Positions 51,398-60,857 of a DNA stretch of 64,000 nucleotides are shown one piece after another. The stretch lies in the NCBI GenBank assembly GCA_020524525.2, contig CP129018.1, forward strand, positions 2,794,115 to 2,858,114. The letters are read 5' to 3'. Each line of letters opens with the position of its first letter. Within the stretch, counting starts at the first letter, position 1. The notes under the pieces are model-generated. The model made no database searches. It was not told the DNA's origin and saw nothing but the letters and a program-made list of their open reading frames with translations. Source of the stretch: Bacillus tianshenii (GTDB lineage: Bacteria; Bacillota; Bacilli; Bacillales; Bacillaceae_N). Made by a program: the position numbers and the translations under genes.

Positions 51398-52606
51398 TTA
51401 GAACATTTTTAGCTTACCTTTTTTCAAGACAAGACCTGCGCCGCCTAGTTTTAATAGGTAACGGTTGTCAATGACCTTCTTCATGAAGGCAGCTGTTTTT
51501 CCGAATACTTTCTTGTCTCCGATTACACCGATTGCATCATCTTCTCCAAGAGAACATACTGTACCGCGAATTTCAGGAGTAAAGCCTTCAAGCTCACTTC
51601 CGCCCTTAACAAGTGTCGCAAGGTTTTTCGCACATACTTCTGCTTCTTGAATTGCAATTTGTGCTGTTGGAGGGTATGGTCGATTAATTTCTTCGTTAAT
51701 AATAAGTGCACAGTCACCTACGATAAATAAATCATTAAACCCAGGAGCACGAAGGTCTTTTTCAACTTTCACACGACCGCGCATTGTTTCGATACCTGAT
51801 TGCTCCATGATTGGATTACCACGTACACCTGCAGCCCAAACAACTGTCGCTGCTTTAATTTCTTCAACGTTATCATCTTTCTCAACGATAATGCCTTCTG
51901 GCGTACATTCTTTGATTGCTGTACCAATACGGAACTCTACGCCTTTACGTTCAAGTTGTTCCATTGCATATTCAACAAGCTCTGGATCGAAGCCTGGAAG
52001 AGCAGTTGGAGCAGCTTCCACGTTAATAATACGAACTTTACTGCGGTCAATATCGAACTCTTCACAAAGCTCTGGTACACGATTTGCAAGCTCACCTACA
52101 AATTCAATACCAGTAAAGCCTGCACCACCAACTACGATGTTTAATAACTCATCACGTTGGTCATTGTTATATTTTGAGAATTGATACTCAATATGCTCAC
52201 GAATCTCACGCGCTGCATTAATACTGCGAATTGAGAAAGCATGCTCTTTAAGACCTTTGATACCAAATGTTTCAGATTCGAACCCAAGAGCGATGACAAG
52301 ATAATCATACGTTAGCTCACCATTTTCAGTGACTACTTTCTTTTCATTCGTTTTGATTTCTTTCACCGTATCTTGTACAAAATTAACTTTGCTTGCATTG
52401 ATTACATCTTTAATTTGAATGCGTGTTTTATCATGATGAAGTGTTCCTGCAGCATTTTCATGTAACCAAGTTGTTTGATAATGGTAATTATGCTTGTTTA
52501 CAAGTGTGATATTCGCATCATCCACACCAAGTTGCTTACCTAAATTTACTGCTGTCATAATCCCGCCGTAACCTGCACCTAGAATCAGAATGTCTGGCTT
52601 TTTCAA
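51398..52606 (-). CDS. yumB: Type II NADH dehydrogenase YumB
   Basis: A protein of about 402 residues of the NDH-2 family that oxidises NADH and reduces menaquinone at the membrane. It has an FAD-binding GAGYGG motif near the N-terminus, an NAD-binding GGAGFTG (about 165), the FAD motif FIVGDCALI (about 305) and the quinone-site segment [11 protein letters not shown]-terminal amphipathic tail ([21 protein letters not shown]) can attach to the membrane. I favour the TTG at 52606 ([14 protein letters not shown]), which agrees with B. subtilis YumB; an ATG at 52621 overlaps the ribosome binding site AAAGGTGG. A Rex-like operator lies in the long upstream gap. Confidence 0.92.
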   Translation of the reverse strand: MKKPDILILGAGYGGIMTAVNLGKQLGVDDANITLVNKHNYHYQTTWLHENAAGTLHHDKTRIQIKDVINASKVNFVQDTVKEIKTNEKKVVTENGELTYDYLVIALGFESETFGIKGLKEHAFSIRSINAAREIREHIEYQFSKYNNDQRDELLNIVVGGAGFTGIEFVGELANRVPELCEEFDIDRSKVRIINVEAAPTALPGFDPELVEYAMEQLERKGVEFRIGTAIKECTPEGIIVEKDDNVEEIKAATVVWAAGVRGNPIMEQSGIETMRGRVKVEKDLRAPGFNDLFIVGDCALIINEEINRPYPPTAQIAIQEAEVCAKNLATLVKGGSELEGFTPEIRGTVCSLGEDDAIGVIGDKKVFGKTAAFMKKVIDNRYLLKLGGAGLVLKKGKLKMF

Positions 52607-52621
52607 CCCTATCACATCCAC

Positions 52622-53351
52622 CTTTAATTTATATTAATGTACTGCCTGTTGAAACTCAGGAGCTTTATTCCGTGCCCCTACCCGAAACCTGCTTACAATT
52701 CGACAAAGATGATGAACTGCTTTTGTGAAGCTTGTCCATAAGGTGATAGAAAAAAGTAACGTTCACTGTCTGCTTTAATAATCCATTCCATCCGTAAGCA
52801 CTATTTTCTATTGTGACCTTTTTCACGAAAACTCACAATAGAAAAACTTGGCTACACCAAGCGACTTTTCACTACCTTCACTTACAACAAAACTTCCTGC
52901 CAGTTCAATAAAAAATAAGTAGAGAAACCTTATCTACGTCTACCCTAATTTAATAAAAATTGTCACAAAAAATTTAAAAACTCGCCTACATCACATCATA
53001 TTCATTTTTACGACAATTTTCAACCCTCTGTTTAAGGTTGTAAAAAATATTAATTTTCAAACGTTTTCATCTAATTATTTTTCAGGAGATATTAACCAAC
53101 GATTTTGTTTAAAAAACCAATTATCCTCCTTTAGCTTTTATATTTTCAACATTACAGCTTATTTTTGCGCTTAATTCTTCTATGCGTTAATGCTCTATTG
53201 GATTAAAATAATATAAACTATTTTTTTTATTATTTCAACATTTTTCTTAAAGTGGTGCCTTTTTTTCTTACATGCACCACAAGAATTTTCAATCAATTTG
53301 TGATAGAATAAACAATACAAAATATATACATTTATAACGGGGGGATTTAGT
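52622..53351. other. 730-base AT-rich divergent intergenic region
   Basis: No gene recognised. It holds a perfect 13-base inverted repeat TTTTCTATTGTGA / TCACAATAGAAAA (52804-52845), a second dyad GTGGTGC-N15-GCACCAC (53252-53282), and a possible small hairpin AACC / GGTT followed by an A/T run near 53032. It separates the divergent genes yumB and yumC, so both promoters must be inside. Confidence 0.6.
52811..52828. promoter_or_regulatory. Candidate Rex (NADH-sensing repressor) site
   Basis: TTGTGAC-CTTT-TTCACGA differs from the Rex box TTGTGAA-N4-TTCACAA at two positions and is nested in a longer 13-base inverted repeat. It lies upstream of the NADH dehydrogenase gene yumB; Rex controls an ndh gene in B. 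subtilis. Confidence 0.4.
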
Positions 53352-54341
53352 TTGAACGAAGATAAAAAAGTTTATGATATTACAGTTATCGGTGGGGGCC
53401 CTTGTGGTATCTTTACTGCGTTTTACAGTGGTATGAGACAAGCAAGTGTCAAAATTATTGAAAGCCTTCCACACCTTGGCGGCCAACTCTCTGCTCTCTA
53501 CCCTGAAAAATATATTTATGATGTTGCAGGTTTTCCGAAAGTTCGAGCACAAGAACTTATCGACAACTTAGTTGAACAAGCGAAAAAGTTCGAACCACAA
53601 GTAAGCCTAGAGCAAGAAGTTCAAACGGTTGATAAATTAGAAGACGGCTCCTTTAAAATCACTACAAACTCCGAGATTCATTATACAAAAACAATTATTA
53701 TTACAGCTGGAAATGGTGCATTCCAGCCTCGTCGCATAGACTTGGACAATGCTGCTGAATTTGAAGGCAAAAACCTTCACTACCATGTCGATGATTTAAA
53801 TAAATTTGCAGGTCAACGTGTTGCAGTTTGCGGCGGTGGAGACTCTGCAGTAGACTGGGCCCTTATGCTTGAGCCAATCGCGCAGGAAGTTTCCATTATT
53901 CATCGTCGTGATAAATTCCGCGCTCATGAGCACAGTGTTGAAAACTTAAACAATTCGAAAGTGAATATCTTAACACCATTTAATCCAACTGAGCTTATTG
54001 GTGACGATAAGATAAACCAAATCGTATTAGAAGAAATAAAAGGTGATCGCAAAGAAACACTTGATGTCGATGCAGTAATTGTGAATTACGGCTTCATCTC
54101 TTCTCTTGGACCAATTAAAGAATGGGGCCTTGAGATTGAAAAGAACAACATTGTCGTGAATTCGAAGCAAGAAACAAATATCCCAGGCATTTATGCCGCT
54201 GGTGATATTTGCACATATGAAGGAAAAGTCAAGCTCATTGCCTCAGGCTTTGGCGAAGCACCAACAGCTGTTAATAATGCTAAAGCATATATGGATCCAA
54301 AAGCACGTGTACAACCAATGCACAGTTCAAGCATGTTCTAA
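53352..54341 (+). CDS. yumC: Ferredoxin/flavodoxin-NADP+ reductase YumC
   Basis: A 329-residue thioredoxin reductase-like flavoprotein with FAD-binding [12 protein letters not shown] (about 14-25), NADPH-binding [11 protein letters not shown] (about 160-170) and [25 protein letters not shown] near the C-terminus. It lacks the redox CxxC of thioredoxin reductase, as expected for YumC-type enzymes, which pass electrons between NADPH and ferredoxin or flavodoxin. The start is a TTG with GGGGGG upstream. It is a single gene ending at a strong terminator. Confidence 0.93.
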   Translation: MNEDKKVYDITVIGGGPCGIFTAFYSGMRQASVKIIESLPHLGGQLSALYPEKYIYDVAGFPKVRAQELIDNLVEQAKKFEPQVSLEQEVQTVDKLEDGSFKITTNSEIHYTKTIIITAGNGAFQPRRIDLDNAAEFEGKNLHYHVDDLNKFAGQRVAVCGGGDSAVDWALMLEPIAQEVSIIHRRDKFRAHEHSVENLNNSKVNILTPFNPTELIGDDKINQIVLEEIKGDRKETLDVDAVIVNYGFISSLGPIKEWGLEIEKNNIVVNSKQETNIPGIYAAGDICTYEGKVKLIASGFGEAPTAVNNAKAYMDPKARVQPMHSSSMF

Positions 54342-54351
54342 AAACGTTAGA

Positions 54352-54388
54352 AACCGAGCGGAACAAAATCCGCTCGGTTTTTTAATTA
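54352..54388. terminator. Terminator between yumC and the flagellin gene
   Basis: ACCGAGCGGA / TCCGCTCGGT hairpin with six T residues on the plus strand; it also serves the convergent flagellin gene. Confidence 0.9.
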
Positions 54389-55168
54389 AAACAATGCATT
54401 AAAAAGCTGTCCCGCCATATTTTGCTGCATTTTTTGTGTAGCGAAATATGTTTGTTGCAATAAATCAGAGCGGTTCATCTCCATAACTTGCTGTGCGATA
54501 TCCGCATCGCGAATACGTGATTCTGCTGCCTGCATATTTACTTGTTTGTTGGTACTGACGTTTATTGCATGATCAAGACGATTATTCTTAGCCCCGATTG
54601 TAGAGCGGGAATCGGAAATTTGTGCAATTGCCCCATCAATGACTTTCAAAGCATCTTCAGGGTTTGATTGCAGGTTCACATCTGCTAGCGTCATACCTGA
54701 CTCACCGTCGCCTAAATTAGCTGCTAGGGCACTGCTCAAACTCATTTGCATGCTTTCACCATTCGCATTAACGGTTGTATTAGCTTCCTGCAGGCTTCCA
54801 TCTAACAGATTCTTCGTATTATATTGCGTATATCTTCCAATCGAATCCAAGGAGTCGCGCAATTGCGAAAATTCCTGTTGGATCATCGCTCGGTCAGAAT
54901 CTGTTAACATCCCATTATTAGCTTGCACAGACAGTCCCCTCATCCGTTGCAGTACAGAATGCGAAGCATTTAAGGCTCCTTCAGCAGTCGCATACATTGA
55001 CTGACTATCACGCATGTTTCGTGTTGCAACATCTTCCCCTCGTACTTGGCCACGCATTAACTCAGAAATGGCTAATCCCGCTGCATCATCTGCTGCAGAA
55101 TTAATTCGTTGCCCTGAGCTCAAGCGCATCATTGCTAATTGTTGCGTATTTGCAGCATCTACTCTCAT
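54386..55168 (-). CDS. Flagellin, short isolated paralogue with shortened N-terminal helix
   Basis: A 260-residue flagellin. The C-terminal D0/D1 part is complete (SRIRDADIAQQVMEMNRSDLLQQ, ending GQLFNALF), as is the D1 core (RINSAADDAAGLAISE). The N-terminus is MRVDAANTQQLAMMRLSSG, whereas ordinary flagellins have about 14 more residues before LSSG (MRINHNIAALNT...). The start is firm: GGGAGGTGG precedes the ATG and the promoter lies just upstream. No other flagellar gene is near. It may be a minor filament subunit, a cap-proximal variant, or a secreted non-filament protein. Confidence 0.87.
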   Translation of the reverse strand: MRVDAANTQQLAMMRLSSGQRINSAADDAAGLAISELMRGQVRGEDVATRNMRDSQSMYATAEGALNASHSVLQRMRGLSVQANNGMLTDSDRAMIQQEFSQLRDSLDSIGRYTQYNTKNLLDGSLQEANTTVNANGESMQMSLSSALAANLGDGESGMTLADVNLQSNPEDALKVIDGAIAQISDSRSTIGAKNNRLDHAINVSTNKQVNMQAAESRIRDADIAQQVMEMNRSDLLQQTYFATQKMQQNMAGQLFNALF

Positions 55169-55191
55169 TCATTCCACCTCCCTTTATACTT

Positions 55192-55219
55192 GTTATCGGT
55201 TAGGGTGAGGAGTAGCTTT
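55192..55219 (-). promoter_or_regulatory. Sigma-D-type motility promoter of the flagellin gene
   Basis: Minus strand TAAA (55219-55216), 17 bases, CCGATAA (55198-55192). The -10 matches the GCCGATAT-type sigma-D box well; the spacer is one base longer than usual. The start codon lies 24 bases downstream of the -10. Confidence 0.65.
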
Positions 55220-55242
55220 ACTACAATAAAGTCCTCAATCGA

Positions 55243-55281
55243 AAAAAACCTCCTCAACCATTATTGGTGAGAAGGCATTTT
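55243..55281 (-). terminator. Terminator after yutM
   Basis: Minus strand CCTTCTCACCA / TGGTTGAGGAGG hairpin followed by seven T residues. Confidence 0.8.
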
Positions 55282-55288
55282 CTATAGC

Positions 55289-55642
55289 TTAGCAGTCCTC
55301 AGGTGTACCTGCATTCTCTTTCGTACGGAATGAGCTTCCACAACCACATGTAGCAATCGCATTCGGATTATCAATCGTAAACCCGCCGCCCATCATATTT
55401 TGTTTAAAATCAATCACTACGCCCTCTAAAATCTTGGCATCATCTTTATTCACAACAACTTTAATATCATGTTGTTCAAATGTTGTATCACTATCACCGG
55501 CTTCCTCATCAAAGCCCATACCGTAGGAAAGACCGCTACATCCGCCACCTTTAACACCAACACGTAGCATTAAGCTTTCTTTTTCTTCAGCTTCCATCAT
55601 TTCTTTAATTTGATGAGCAGCTGCATCTGTTATCGTTAGCAT
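55289..55642 (-). CDS. yutM: HesB/IscA-type iron-sulfur assembly protein YutM
   Basis: A 117-residue A-type Fe-S carrier. Its three invariant Cys are present: Cys35 in GGGCSGLSYGM and the pair in TCGCGSSF near the C-terminus. It passes Fe-S clusters from the SUF scaffold to target enzymes. GGAGG lies before the ATG. The gene keeps the B. subtilis yutM-dapF neighbourhood, with a gap of 72 bases to dapF upstream. Confidence 0.92.
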   Translation of the reverse strand: MLTITDAAAHQIKEMMEAEEKESLMLRVGVKGGGCSGLSYGMGFDEEAGDSDTTFEQHDIKVVVNKDDAKILEGVVIDFKQNMMGGGFTIDNPNAIATCGCGSSFRTKENAGTPEDC

Positions 55643-55714
55643 GTGAATGCCTCCTTTACTTCTCGTTACCTTTAGTATAGTGGTAACGGTCCAATAATAT
55701 CAACAAAGCCGCCT

Positions 55715-56575
55715 TCATTGTTTCGGATAATAAACACCTTCACAAATAGTTTCAGCACCACCGCGCATTAAGATTCGCCCTTCTTCTGTCCATGTAATAT
55801 GCAAATCTCCACCTGCAAGATGGACAGTCACTTCCTTGCCTTGTGACGCTTTTCCATTTAAGACAGAAGCTACTACTGCAGCGCACGCTCCAGTTCCACA
55901 TGCTTGTGTAATCCCTGAACCGCGTTCCCACACTCGAAAATGAAGTTCTTCCTCACTGACCATTTCAATAAATTCAACATTAATACCTTCTGGAAAACGA
56001 GCATCTTTTTCAATTATAGGCCCCAACGTCGTAAGTGGTGCCTCCTCTATTTTATCGAGGAAAAATACAGCATGTGGATTTCCCATTGACACACCTGTCA
56101 TACGTAACTTTGCGTTATGAAAGGTAACGAGTTCTTGAATCACTTTATCTTCTTCAGGTCCTTCCATCGGCAAATCTGCGCGCTTTAGCCGTGGTTCTCC
56201 CATATCAATTGTTACCTCGGTGACCTTTTCATTTTCAATATGAACAGTTGCATCGACAATACCTGATAACGTTTCGATTTGAAAATGACTGTTATCTACC
56301 ATCTTATGCTCATAGACATATTTCGCTACACAACGAAGGCCATTTCCGCAGTTCTTTCCTTCTGAACCATCGTTATTAAATATACGCATCTTTACAGGAG
56401 CACGTTCTGAAGGACAAATAAGAATCATCCCGTCTGAGCCAATTCCTGTATAAATACTTGAAACTTCTTGAGCAAGTTCAGGCAACCTTGCTTCTTCAAG
56501 CTGCTCTTCAAAAAGGTTGATATAAATATAGTTATTTCCTAGTCCATGCATTTTTGTAAATCGAAATGGCACCAT
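55715..56575 (-). CDS. dapF: Diaminopimelate epimerase
   Basis: A 286-residue epimerase interconverting LL- and meso-diaminopimelate for lysine and peptidoglycan synthesis. Both catalytic Cys are visible, in [10 protein letters not shown] (near residue 76) and [10 protein letters not shown] (near 224). The N-terminus [15 protein letters not shown] is typical of the family. AAGGAGA precedes the ATG. It corresponds to yutL (dapF) of B. subtilis. Confidence 0.95.
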   Translation of the reverse strand: MVPFRFTKMHGLGNNYIYINLFEEQLEEARLPELAQEVSSIYTGIGSDGMILICPSERAPVKMRIFNNDGSEGKNCGNGLRCVAKYVYEHKMVDNSHFQIETLSGIVDATVHIENEKVTEVTIDMGEPRLKRADLPMEGPEEDKVIQELVTFHNAKLRMTGVSMGNPHAVFFLDKIEEAPLTTLGPIIEKDARFPEGINVEFIEMVSEEELHFRVWERGSGITQACGTGACAAVVASVLNGKASQGKEVTVHLAGGDLHITWTEEGRILMRGGAETICEGVYYPKQ

Positions 56576-56671
56576 GTGAACGTCTCCTTATTTTTTTACT
56601 TTTATTCAGTATAAAATTTCTTTAATTGGAGCACAATATAAATATCCCCCGTTTCTCAATATAGATTCGCA

Positions 56672-56706
56672 TGAAAAGCCTTAAGAGTCGACTTGGGGCT
56701 TTTTGT
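56672..56706 (+). terminator. Terminator-like hairpin upstream of the DUF2225 gene
   Basis: AAAAGCC-TTAAG / CTTGG-GGCTTTTT with a six-base loop, about 85 bases before the DUF2225 start and on its strand. It could end a short leader transcript (attenuation) or be a stray terminator. Confidence 0.45.
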
Positions 56707-56789
56707 GCGTTTTCGTCCTTTTCTTCTTTTCCACTAGTTTTATGTGGTATAATTTTCTTAGTAAAATTTTCTTAAAGGGGGAGATGGTT

Positions 56790-57494
56790 TTGGAACAAGA
56801 ACTTCATCCTTTATACGATAAACACGAAACATGCTTAATGTGCAAAAATGAGTTTGTTTCCAAAAAAGTAAGAACGAGATTTCTGCGTATAGAAGATGTA
56901 GAAAGTGATTTCTGTCCAATCTACAAAGATGAAGCAGTAAGTCCTTTATTATATTTCAATAAAGTATGCCCAGAATGTGGCTTTACATTTAATGAGCAAT
57001 TCTCACCTTATTTTCCTCCAAATACAGAGGAAGAAATTAAACATAACATTTCTGAAAAGTGGGTTCCTCATGATTTTAGCGGTGAACGAACGTATCACCA
57101 AGCAATCCAGACATACAAGCTCGCAATTTATTCAGGTCAGTTAAAGAATGAACGCGCGATTGTAATGGCTGGGCTCGAATTACGTATCGCATGGCTTTAT
57201 CGAAAAATGGGGAATGAAACAAAAGAAAATCGCTTTCTAAAGTTTGCACTCTCAACACTTGATGAAGCATACACAGAAAGCAACTATACGAATACAGATA
57301 TGAATGACGTCCGTGTCTTATACTTAATTGGTGAATTACATAGACGTTTCAATGACCCGCAAAAAGCAGTTTATTATTATTCAAAAGTGGTGGAGCGGCA
57401 AGGTCAAACACTAGAACACAAAGTGATTGAACGTGCTCGAGAACAGTGGCACATCGCCAGAGAAGAATATAAGCAAGCTTTGAATAAAGAATAA
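56790..57494 (+). CDS. DUF2225 family protein with TPR-like repeats
   Basis: A protein of about 234 residues. An N-terminal metal-binding region holds Cys pairs (CLMCKNEF at about 14-20, KVCPECGFTF at about 60-69); a helical TPR-like C-terminal half follows (IQTYKLAIYSGQ, YYYSKVVERQ). The binding site AAAGGGGGAG sits directly against an ATG at 56784 but is six bases from a TTG at 56790, so I take TTG as the start. The family is common in Bacilli and unstudied. It stands where yutK lies in B. subtilis. Confidence 0.83.
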   Translation: MEQELHPLYDKHETCLMCKNEFVSKKVRTRFLRIEDVESDFCPIYKDEAVSPLLYFNKVCPECGFTFNEQFSPYFPPNTEEEIKHNISEKWVPHDFSGERTYHQAIQTYKLAIYSGQLKNERAIVMAGLELRIAWLYRKMGNETKENRFLKFALSTLDEAYTESNYTNTDMNDVRVLYLIGELHRRFNDPQKAVYYYSKVVERQGQTLEHKVIERAREQWHIAREEYKQALNKE

Positions 57495-57495
57495 A

Positions 57496-57538
57496 AAAAA
57501 TTCCCGACCATTGAAGTGGACGGGAATTTTTATTAAAA
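57496..57538. terminator. Bidirectional terminator between the DUF2225 gene and yuzB
   Basis: ATTCCCGACCA / TGGACGGGAAT hairpin flanked by A and T runs. Confidence 0.88.
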
Positions 57539-57769
57539 CATCGGATTTTCCTCTAGATATTTGTAAATATTATCAACGAGCACATCTGGCGTTTCACCTG
57601 TCACGACATCACCATTTACAAGAGCAAACAGGTTTTGAGCGCATTTTCCACAATAACCAAGACAACCATACTCAATGACATCTAGGTTTGGATCTTTCTC
57701 AAGCTTAGCTCTTGCAGCCTGTGAACCATTTGCCAGATTGCTCATGCAAAATTCAATAATTGGCTTCAT
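57533..57769 (-). CDS. yuzB: YuzB, small DUF1450 protein
   Basis: A 78-residue protein with a thioredoxin-like ferredoxin pattern: Cys8 (EFCMSN), then [20 protein letters not shown] with three Cys at about 35-41. These four Cys could bind an Fe-S cluster or form disulfides. It matches yuzB of B. subtilis by position and size. AGGTGAT precedes the ATG. The function is unknown. Confidence 0.87.
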   Translation of the reverse strand: MKPIIEFCMSNLANGSQAARAKLEKDPNLDVIEYGCLGYCGKCAQNLFALVNGDVVTGETPDVLVDNIYKYLEENPMF

Positions 57770-58063
57770 ATGGTATCACCTCTTCTGAAGTCCTATCCTA
57801 ACGTGTTTCAAAGGGGACGTCAATTTATTCAGTTATATTTTACACTTCATCATATATTAATTTAATTGTTTATCATGAAATCTGCTGAATTACTAACGAA
57901 TTGTTGTTATTTTGTCACAATTTCGATATAATTTACAATGGATTTTCTAGTTGCATTACATATCAAGCCAAGCATTTTGTTATCGTTTACACAAGAGTCA
58001 CTTCATTTTATTCTAAGGTATTATCCGAAACACAATTGTGCAGGTAAAAGGGGACATTTCACG

Positions 58064-59128
58064 ATGAAAAATTTAGTAATACTTGGCGGTGGATACGGGG
58101 GCATGCGTTTACTTCAAAGAATACTTCCGAACCTACCACGGGATATTCATGTAACACTTGTCGACCGTATGCCTTATCATGGGCTAAAAACAGAATACTA
58201 CGCGTTAGCGGCAGGAACGATTTCGGACAAACATACACGGGTCGAATTCCCGACTCATCAACAACTCAGTTATAAAAATGCAGAAGTCTCAGAAGTTGAT
58301 TTAGAAAATAAACAAATATACTTCAAAGACTGTGAGCCGCTTCCGTATGACGACTTAATTATCGGTCTAGGCTGTGAAGATAAGTATCACAACATTCCTG
58401 GTGCCGATCAATACACGTACAGCATTCAGACAATCGAAAGAGCACGTGAGGCTTATCAGGCATTAAATAATTTAAATTCAAACCAAGTGGTTGCGATTGT
58501 TGGCGGAGGACTAAGCGGAGTTGAGATGGCAAGTGAGCTAACAGAAAGTCGCCCCGACTTAGAAGTAAAACTATTTGACAGAGGTGAACGAATCCTTTCA
58601 AGCTTCCCAGAAAAGCTCAGTAACTATGTAGAAAGCTGGTTCAGAGAGCATGATGTGGGTATTGTTCATCACGCTAACATTACAAAAGTAGAAGAAAATA
58701 CCTTGTACAACAACGGTGAACCGCTTCATTTTGATGCGATTGTTTGGACTGCAGGTATTCAGCCTAACCGAATCGTTCGCAATTTAGAAATTGAAAAAGA
58801 TAATTTCGGCCGTGCCGTACTCGCTACACAGCACTATCTTCCGAACGATGATCATGTCTTTGTTGTTGGTGACTGTGCAAGTCTTCCACACGCTCCAAGT
58901 GCCCAACTTGCAGAAGGACAGGCCGAACAAATCGCAACAGTTTTACAGAAGCGCTGGAATAACGAAGCAGAGCCCGAATCATTTCCCCCAATTAAACTAA
59001 AGGGTGTCCTAGGCTCTCTCGGTAAGAAAAGCGGCTTCGGCTTAGTAAAAGACCGCGCACTTACTGGACGTGTACCACGCTTACTGAAATCAGGCGTACT
59101 TTGGATGTACAAAAACCATAACGGTTAA
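58064..59128 (+). CDS. yutJ: NADH dehydrogenase-like protein YutJ
   Basis: A 354-residue flavoprotein of the NDH-2 family, related to YumB: FAD-binding GGGYGGMRLL near the N-terminus, NAD-binding VGGGLSGVEMASEL (about 145-158), and FVVGDCASL (about 267). The C-terminal membrane-anchoring tail is shorter than in YumB. A longer frame opens at 57938, but the ATG at 58064 follows AAAAGGGG and matches the family start. It is the second NDH-2-like enzyme in the window; its acceptor is not established. Confidence 0.88.
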   Translation: MKNLVILGGGYGGMRLLQRILPNLPRDIHVTLVDRMPYHGLKTEYYALAAGTISDKHTRVEFPTHQQLSYKNAEVSEVDLENKQIYFKDCEPLPYDDLIIGLGCEDKYHNIPGADQYTYSIQTIERAREAYQALNNLNSNQVVAIVGGGLSGVEMASELTESRPDLEVKLFDRGERILSSFPEKLSNYVESWFREHDVGIVHHANITKVEENTLYNNGEPLHFDAIVWTAGIQPNRIVRNLEIEKDNFGRAVLATQHYLPNDDHVFVVGDCASLPHAPSAQLAEGQAEQIATVLQKRWNNEAEPESFPPIKLKGVLGSLGKKSGFGLVKDRALTGRVPRLLKSGVLWMYKNHNG

Positions 59129-59146
59129 AATAAGAAAATGCTCAAA

Positions 59147-59178
59147 CGAAACCCCTCCATGTGCGGAGGGGTTTTATG
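59147..59178. terminator. Terminator between yutJ and yuzD
   Basis: ACCCCTCC / GGAGGGGT hairpin with TTTTAT on the plus strand, between convergent genes. Confidence 0.9.
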
Positions 59179-59500
59179 AAATACTCATTTCTTGAACACC
59201 ATGCTGTTCTAATTCCGCATAAATTCGCTTTAACTGAGGGTTTCCTTCTCCAACTACTACATCGTTCACAAGGACGACCGGATAGAAGAATTCACCTTCT
59301 ACTACTTGCTCTGCAAATTGTTTATGTTCAGCAGACGGCTTCTCAATATCAACATATTCGAACATCACTTCATCTTCGTTATATTTCCGTGTAATTGCGG
59401 CTTGCAGCCACTCGAACGTTTCTGTTGAAGATGGTTGATGGACACAGCTTGGACAAGGCATATCACTTCCAAAAACAATAACCTTTACCTGTTTCCCCAC
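59174..59500 (-). CDS. yuzD: YuzD, DUF1462 thioredoxin-fold protein
   Basis: A 108-residue protein with a thioredoxin-like N-terminal strand and a CPSC motif (GSDMPCPSCVHQPSS), then an alpha/beta fold ending FFYPVVLVNDVVVGEGNPQLKRIYAELE. The start is a GTG at 59500 because AAGGGAGG lies seven bases upstream; an ATG at 59524 precedes that site. It matches yuzD of B. subtilis and sits beside yutI, a NifU-like Fe-S protein, suggesting a redox role in cluster assembly, which is inference. Confidence 0.87.
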   Translation of the reverse strand: MGKQVKVIVFGSDMPCPSCVHQPSSTETFEWLQAAITRKYNEDEVMFEYVDIEKPSAEHKQFAEQVVEGEFFYPVVLVNDVVVGEGNPQLKRIYAELEQHGVQEMSIS

Positions 59501-59674
59501 ATCAAAACCTCCCTTATCTAACAACTCAGTTGTTACCTTTATAATTCATTTTACAATTATTCAAAAAATAAATAAACACTATATGGATAGAAAATACTGC
59601 CCTTTTTAGGTCTCATTCATAGATTTTTATCCGCTCAGATATTATAATAAGAACTAGGAAAGGAGTCGATTCGA

Positions 59675-59896
59675 ATGACAGAACAAGTACAAGAAGTTCT
59701 AGAAAAACTTCGTCCGTTTCTTCTTCGTGACGGAGGAGATGTAGAGCTTGTAGATATCGAGGAAGGCATCGTAAAACTTCGCTTAATGGGAGCATGCGGT
59801 AGCTGCCCAAGTTCGACAATCACACTTAAAGCTGGTATTGAGCGCGCTCTTCTAGAGGAAGTGCCTGGTGTGAAAGAAGTAGAACAAGTATTCTAA
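59675..59896 (+). CDS. yutI: NifU-like Fe-S scaffold/carrier YutI
   Basis: A 73-residue protein of the NifU C-terminal (Nfu) family. It holds the cluster-binding pair in [18 protein letters not shown] (about 45-62) after the typical [19 protein letters not shown]. It binds and transfers a 4Fe-4S cluster in the cytosol. AAGGAGTC precedes the ATG. The start is divergent from yuzD, and the gene ends in a terminator shared with thrB. Confidence 0.93.
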   Translation: MTEQVQEVLEKLRPFLLRDGGDVELVDIEEGIVKLRLMGACGSCPSSTITLKAGIERALLEEVPGVKEVEQVF

Positions 59897-59902
59897 TTCA
59901 AA

Positions 59903-59946
59903 AAAACAACCCTTTTAGGAATTTTGCCTAAAAGGGTTGTTTTTCT
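59903..59946. terminator. Bidirectional terminator between yutI and thrB
   Basis: AACAACCCTTTTAGG / CCTAAAAGGGTTGTT hairpin with A and T runs on both sides. Confidence 0.92.
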
Positions 59947-60857
59947 TTCTCAATGATTGTCTCAAATGAAACTTGAACACCAGTACGATCGATTACCAGT
60001 TGGTCAACTTCTGCGTTTGTGAAATGCTTCTTCAATCCTTTTGTGAGCTCTTCCCCTTTGCCGACAGGAGCAAAGCAAATCATTGTTGGACCTGCACCAC
60101 TTAATGCAATTCCGTAAGCACCTAATTCATCTGATAAAGCAATCATCTCTTCCATTTCGTGTACTAATTCGCCTCGATATGGCTGATGGAATTTGTCGCG
60201 GCGCATCATTTTCCCTGCTAAATCCCAACGATTTTGTAAAATTGCTGCCACAAGTACGTTGCTTATCGCACTCGCTTCAACAGCTTCCTTATACGGAAGC
60301 TCACTTGGAAGAACACTGCGTGCCTTCTCTGTTTTCAGCTCATATGAAGGAATATAGACGACAATATCTACCTCTGGATAGATACCATGAATCACATCTG
60401 TATCATCATCACGATGACTACCAATGACAAGCCCACCATACAGGGAAGCTGCCACATTATCTGGATGCCCTTCAAAGAGACTTGCAATGCGCAGTTTTTC
60501 CTGCGGTTCTAGCTCAAGCCGAAGCAGTTGGTTACCAAGCTCTATACCAGCCACAATTGCCGCGGCACTACTTCCAAGCCCCCTTGATAACGGGATATCA
60601 CTTGAAACTTCCACTAAATGTGGAGCTAATGTACGGTCTGCATATTTTGCGACGGCCTCAATTGCCTTATAGACAAGGTTATCTTTTCCCTCAGGAATAC
60701 CCTCTAGCTCTGTAGACTTCGGGATGAATTTCCATTCTTTACTAGGAGTGGCTTCTAAAGTTGTATAACGGTTAAGCGCTAAGCCAACCGAGTCAAAGCC
60801 CGGGCCTAAATTGGCTGTGCTACCCGGTACCTTGACAGTGACTTTCTCTTTCATCAT
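59928..60857 (-). CDS. thrB: Homoserine kinase
   Basis: A 309-residue GHMP kinase making O-phosphohomoserine for threonine synthesis. The N-terminal [20 protein letters not shown], the ATP-binding [17 protein letters not shown] (about 90-106) and the C-terminal [12 protein letters not shown] motif are all present. Its ATG overlaps the thrC stop (ATGA), so translation is coupled. It is the last gene of the hom-thrC-thrB operon. Confidence 0.95.
   Translation of the reverse strand: MMKEKVTVKVPGSTANLGPGFDSVGLALNRYTTLEATPSKEWKFIPKSTELEGIPEGKDNLVYKAIEAVAKYADRTLAPHLVEVSSDIPLSRGLGSSAAAIVAGIELGNQLLRLELEPQEKLRIASLFEGHPDNVAASLYGGLVIGSHRDDDTDVIHGIYPEVDIVVYIPSYELKTEKARSVLPSELPYKEAVEASAISNVLVAAILQNRWDLAGKMMRRDKFHQPYRGELVHEMEEMIALSDELGAYGIALSGAGPTMICFAPVGKGEELTKGLKKHFTNAEVDQLVIDRTGVQVSFETIIEKEKQPF

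Noticed and set aside
52709-52741. Plus-strand Cys-rich 10-codon frame (MMNCFCEACP)
   Set aside because: No ribosome binding site and no terminator; too short to support.
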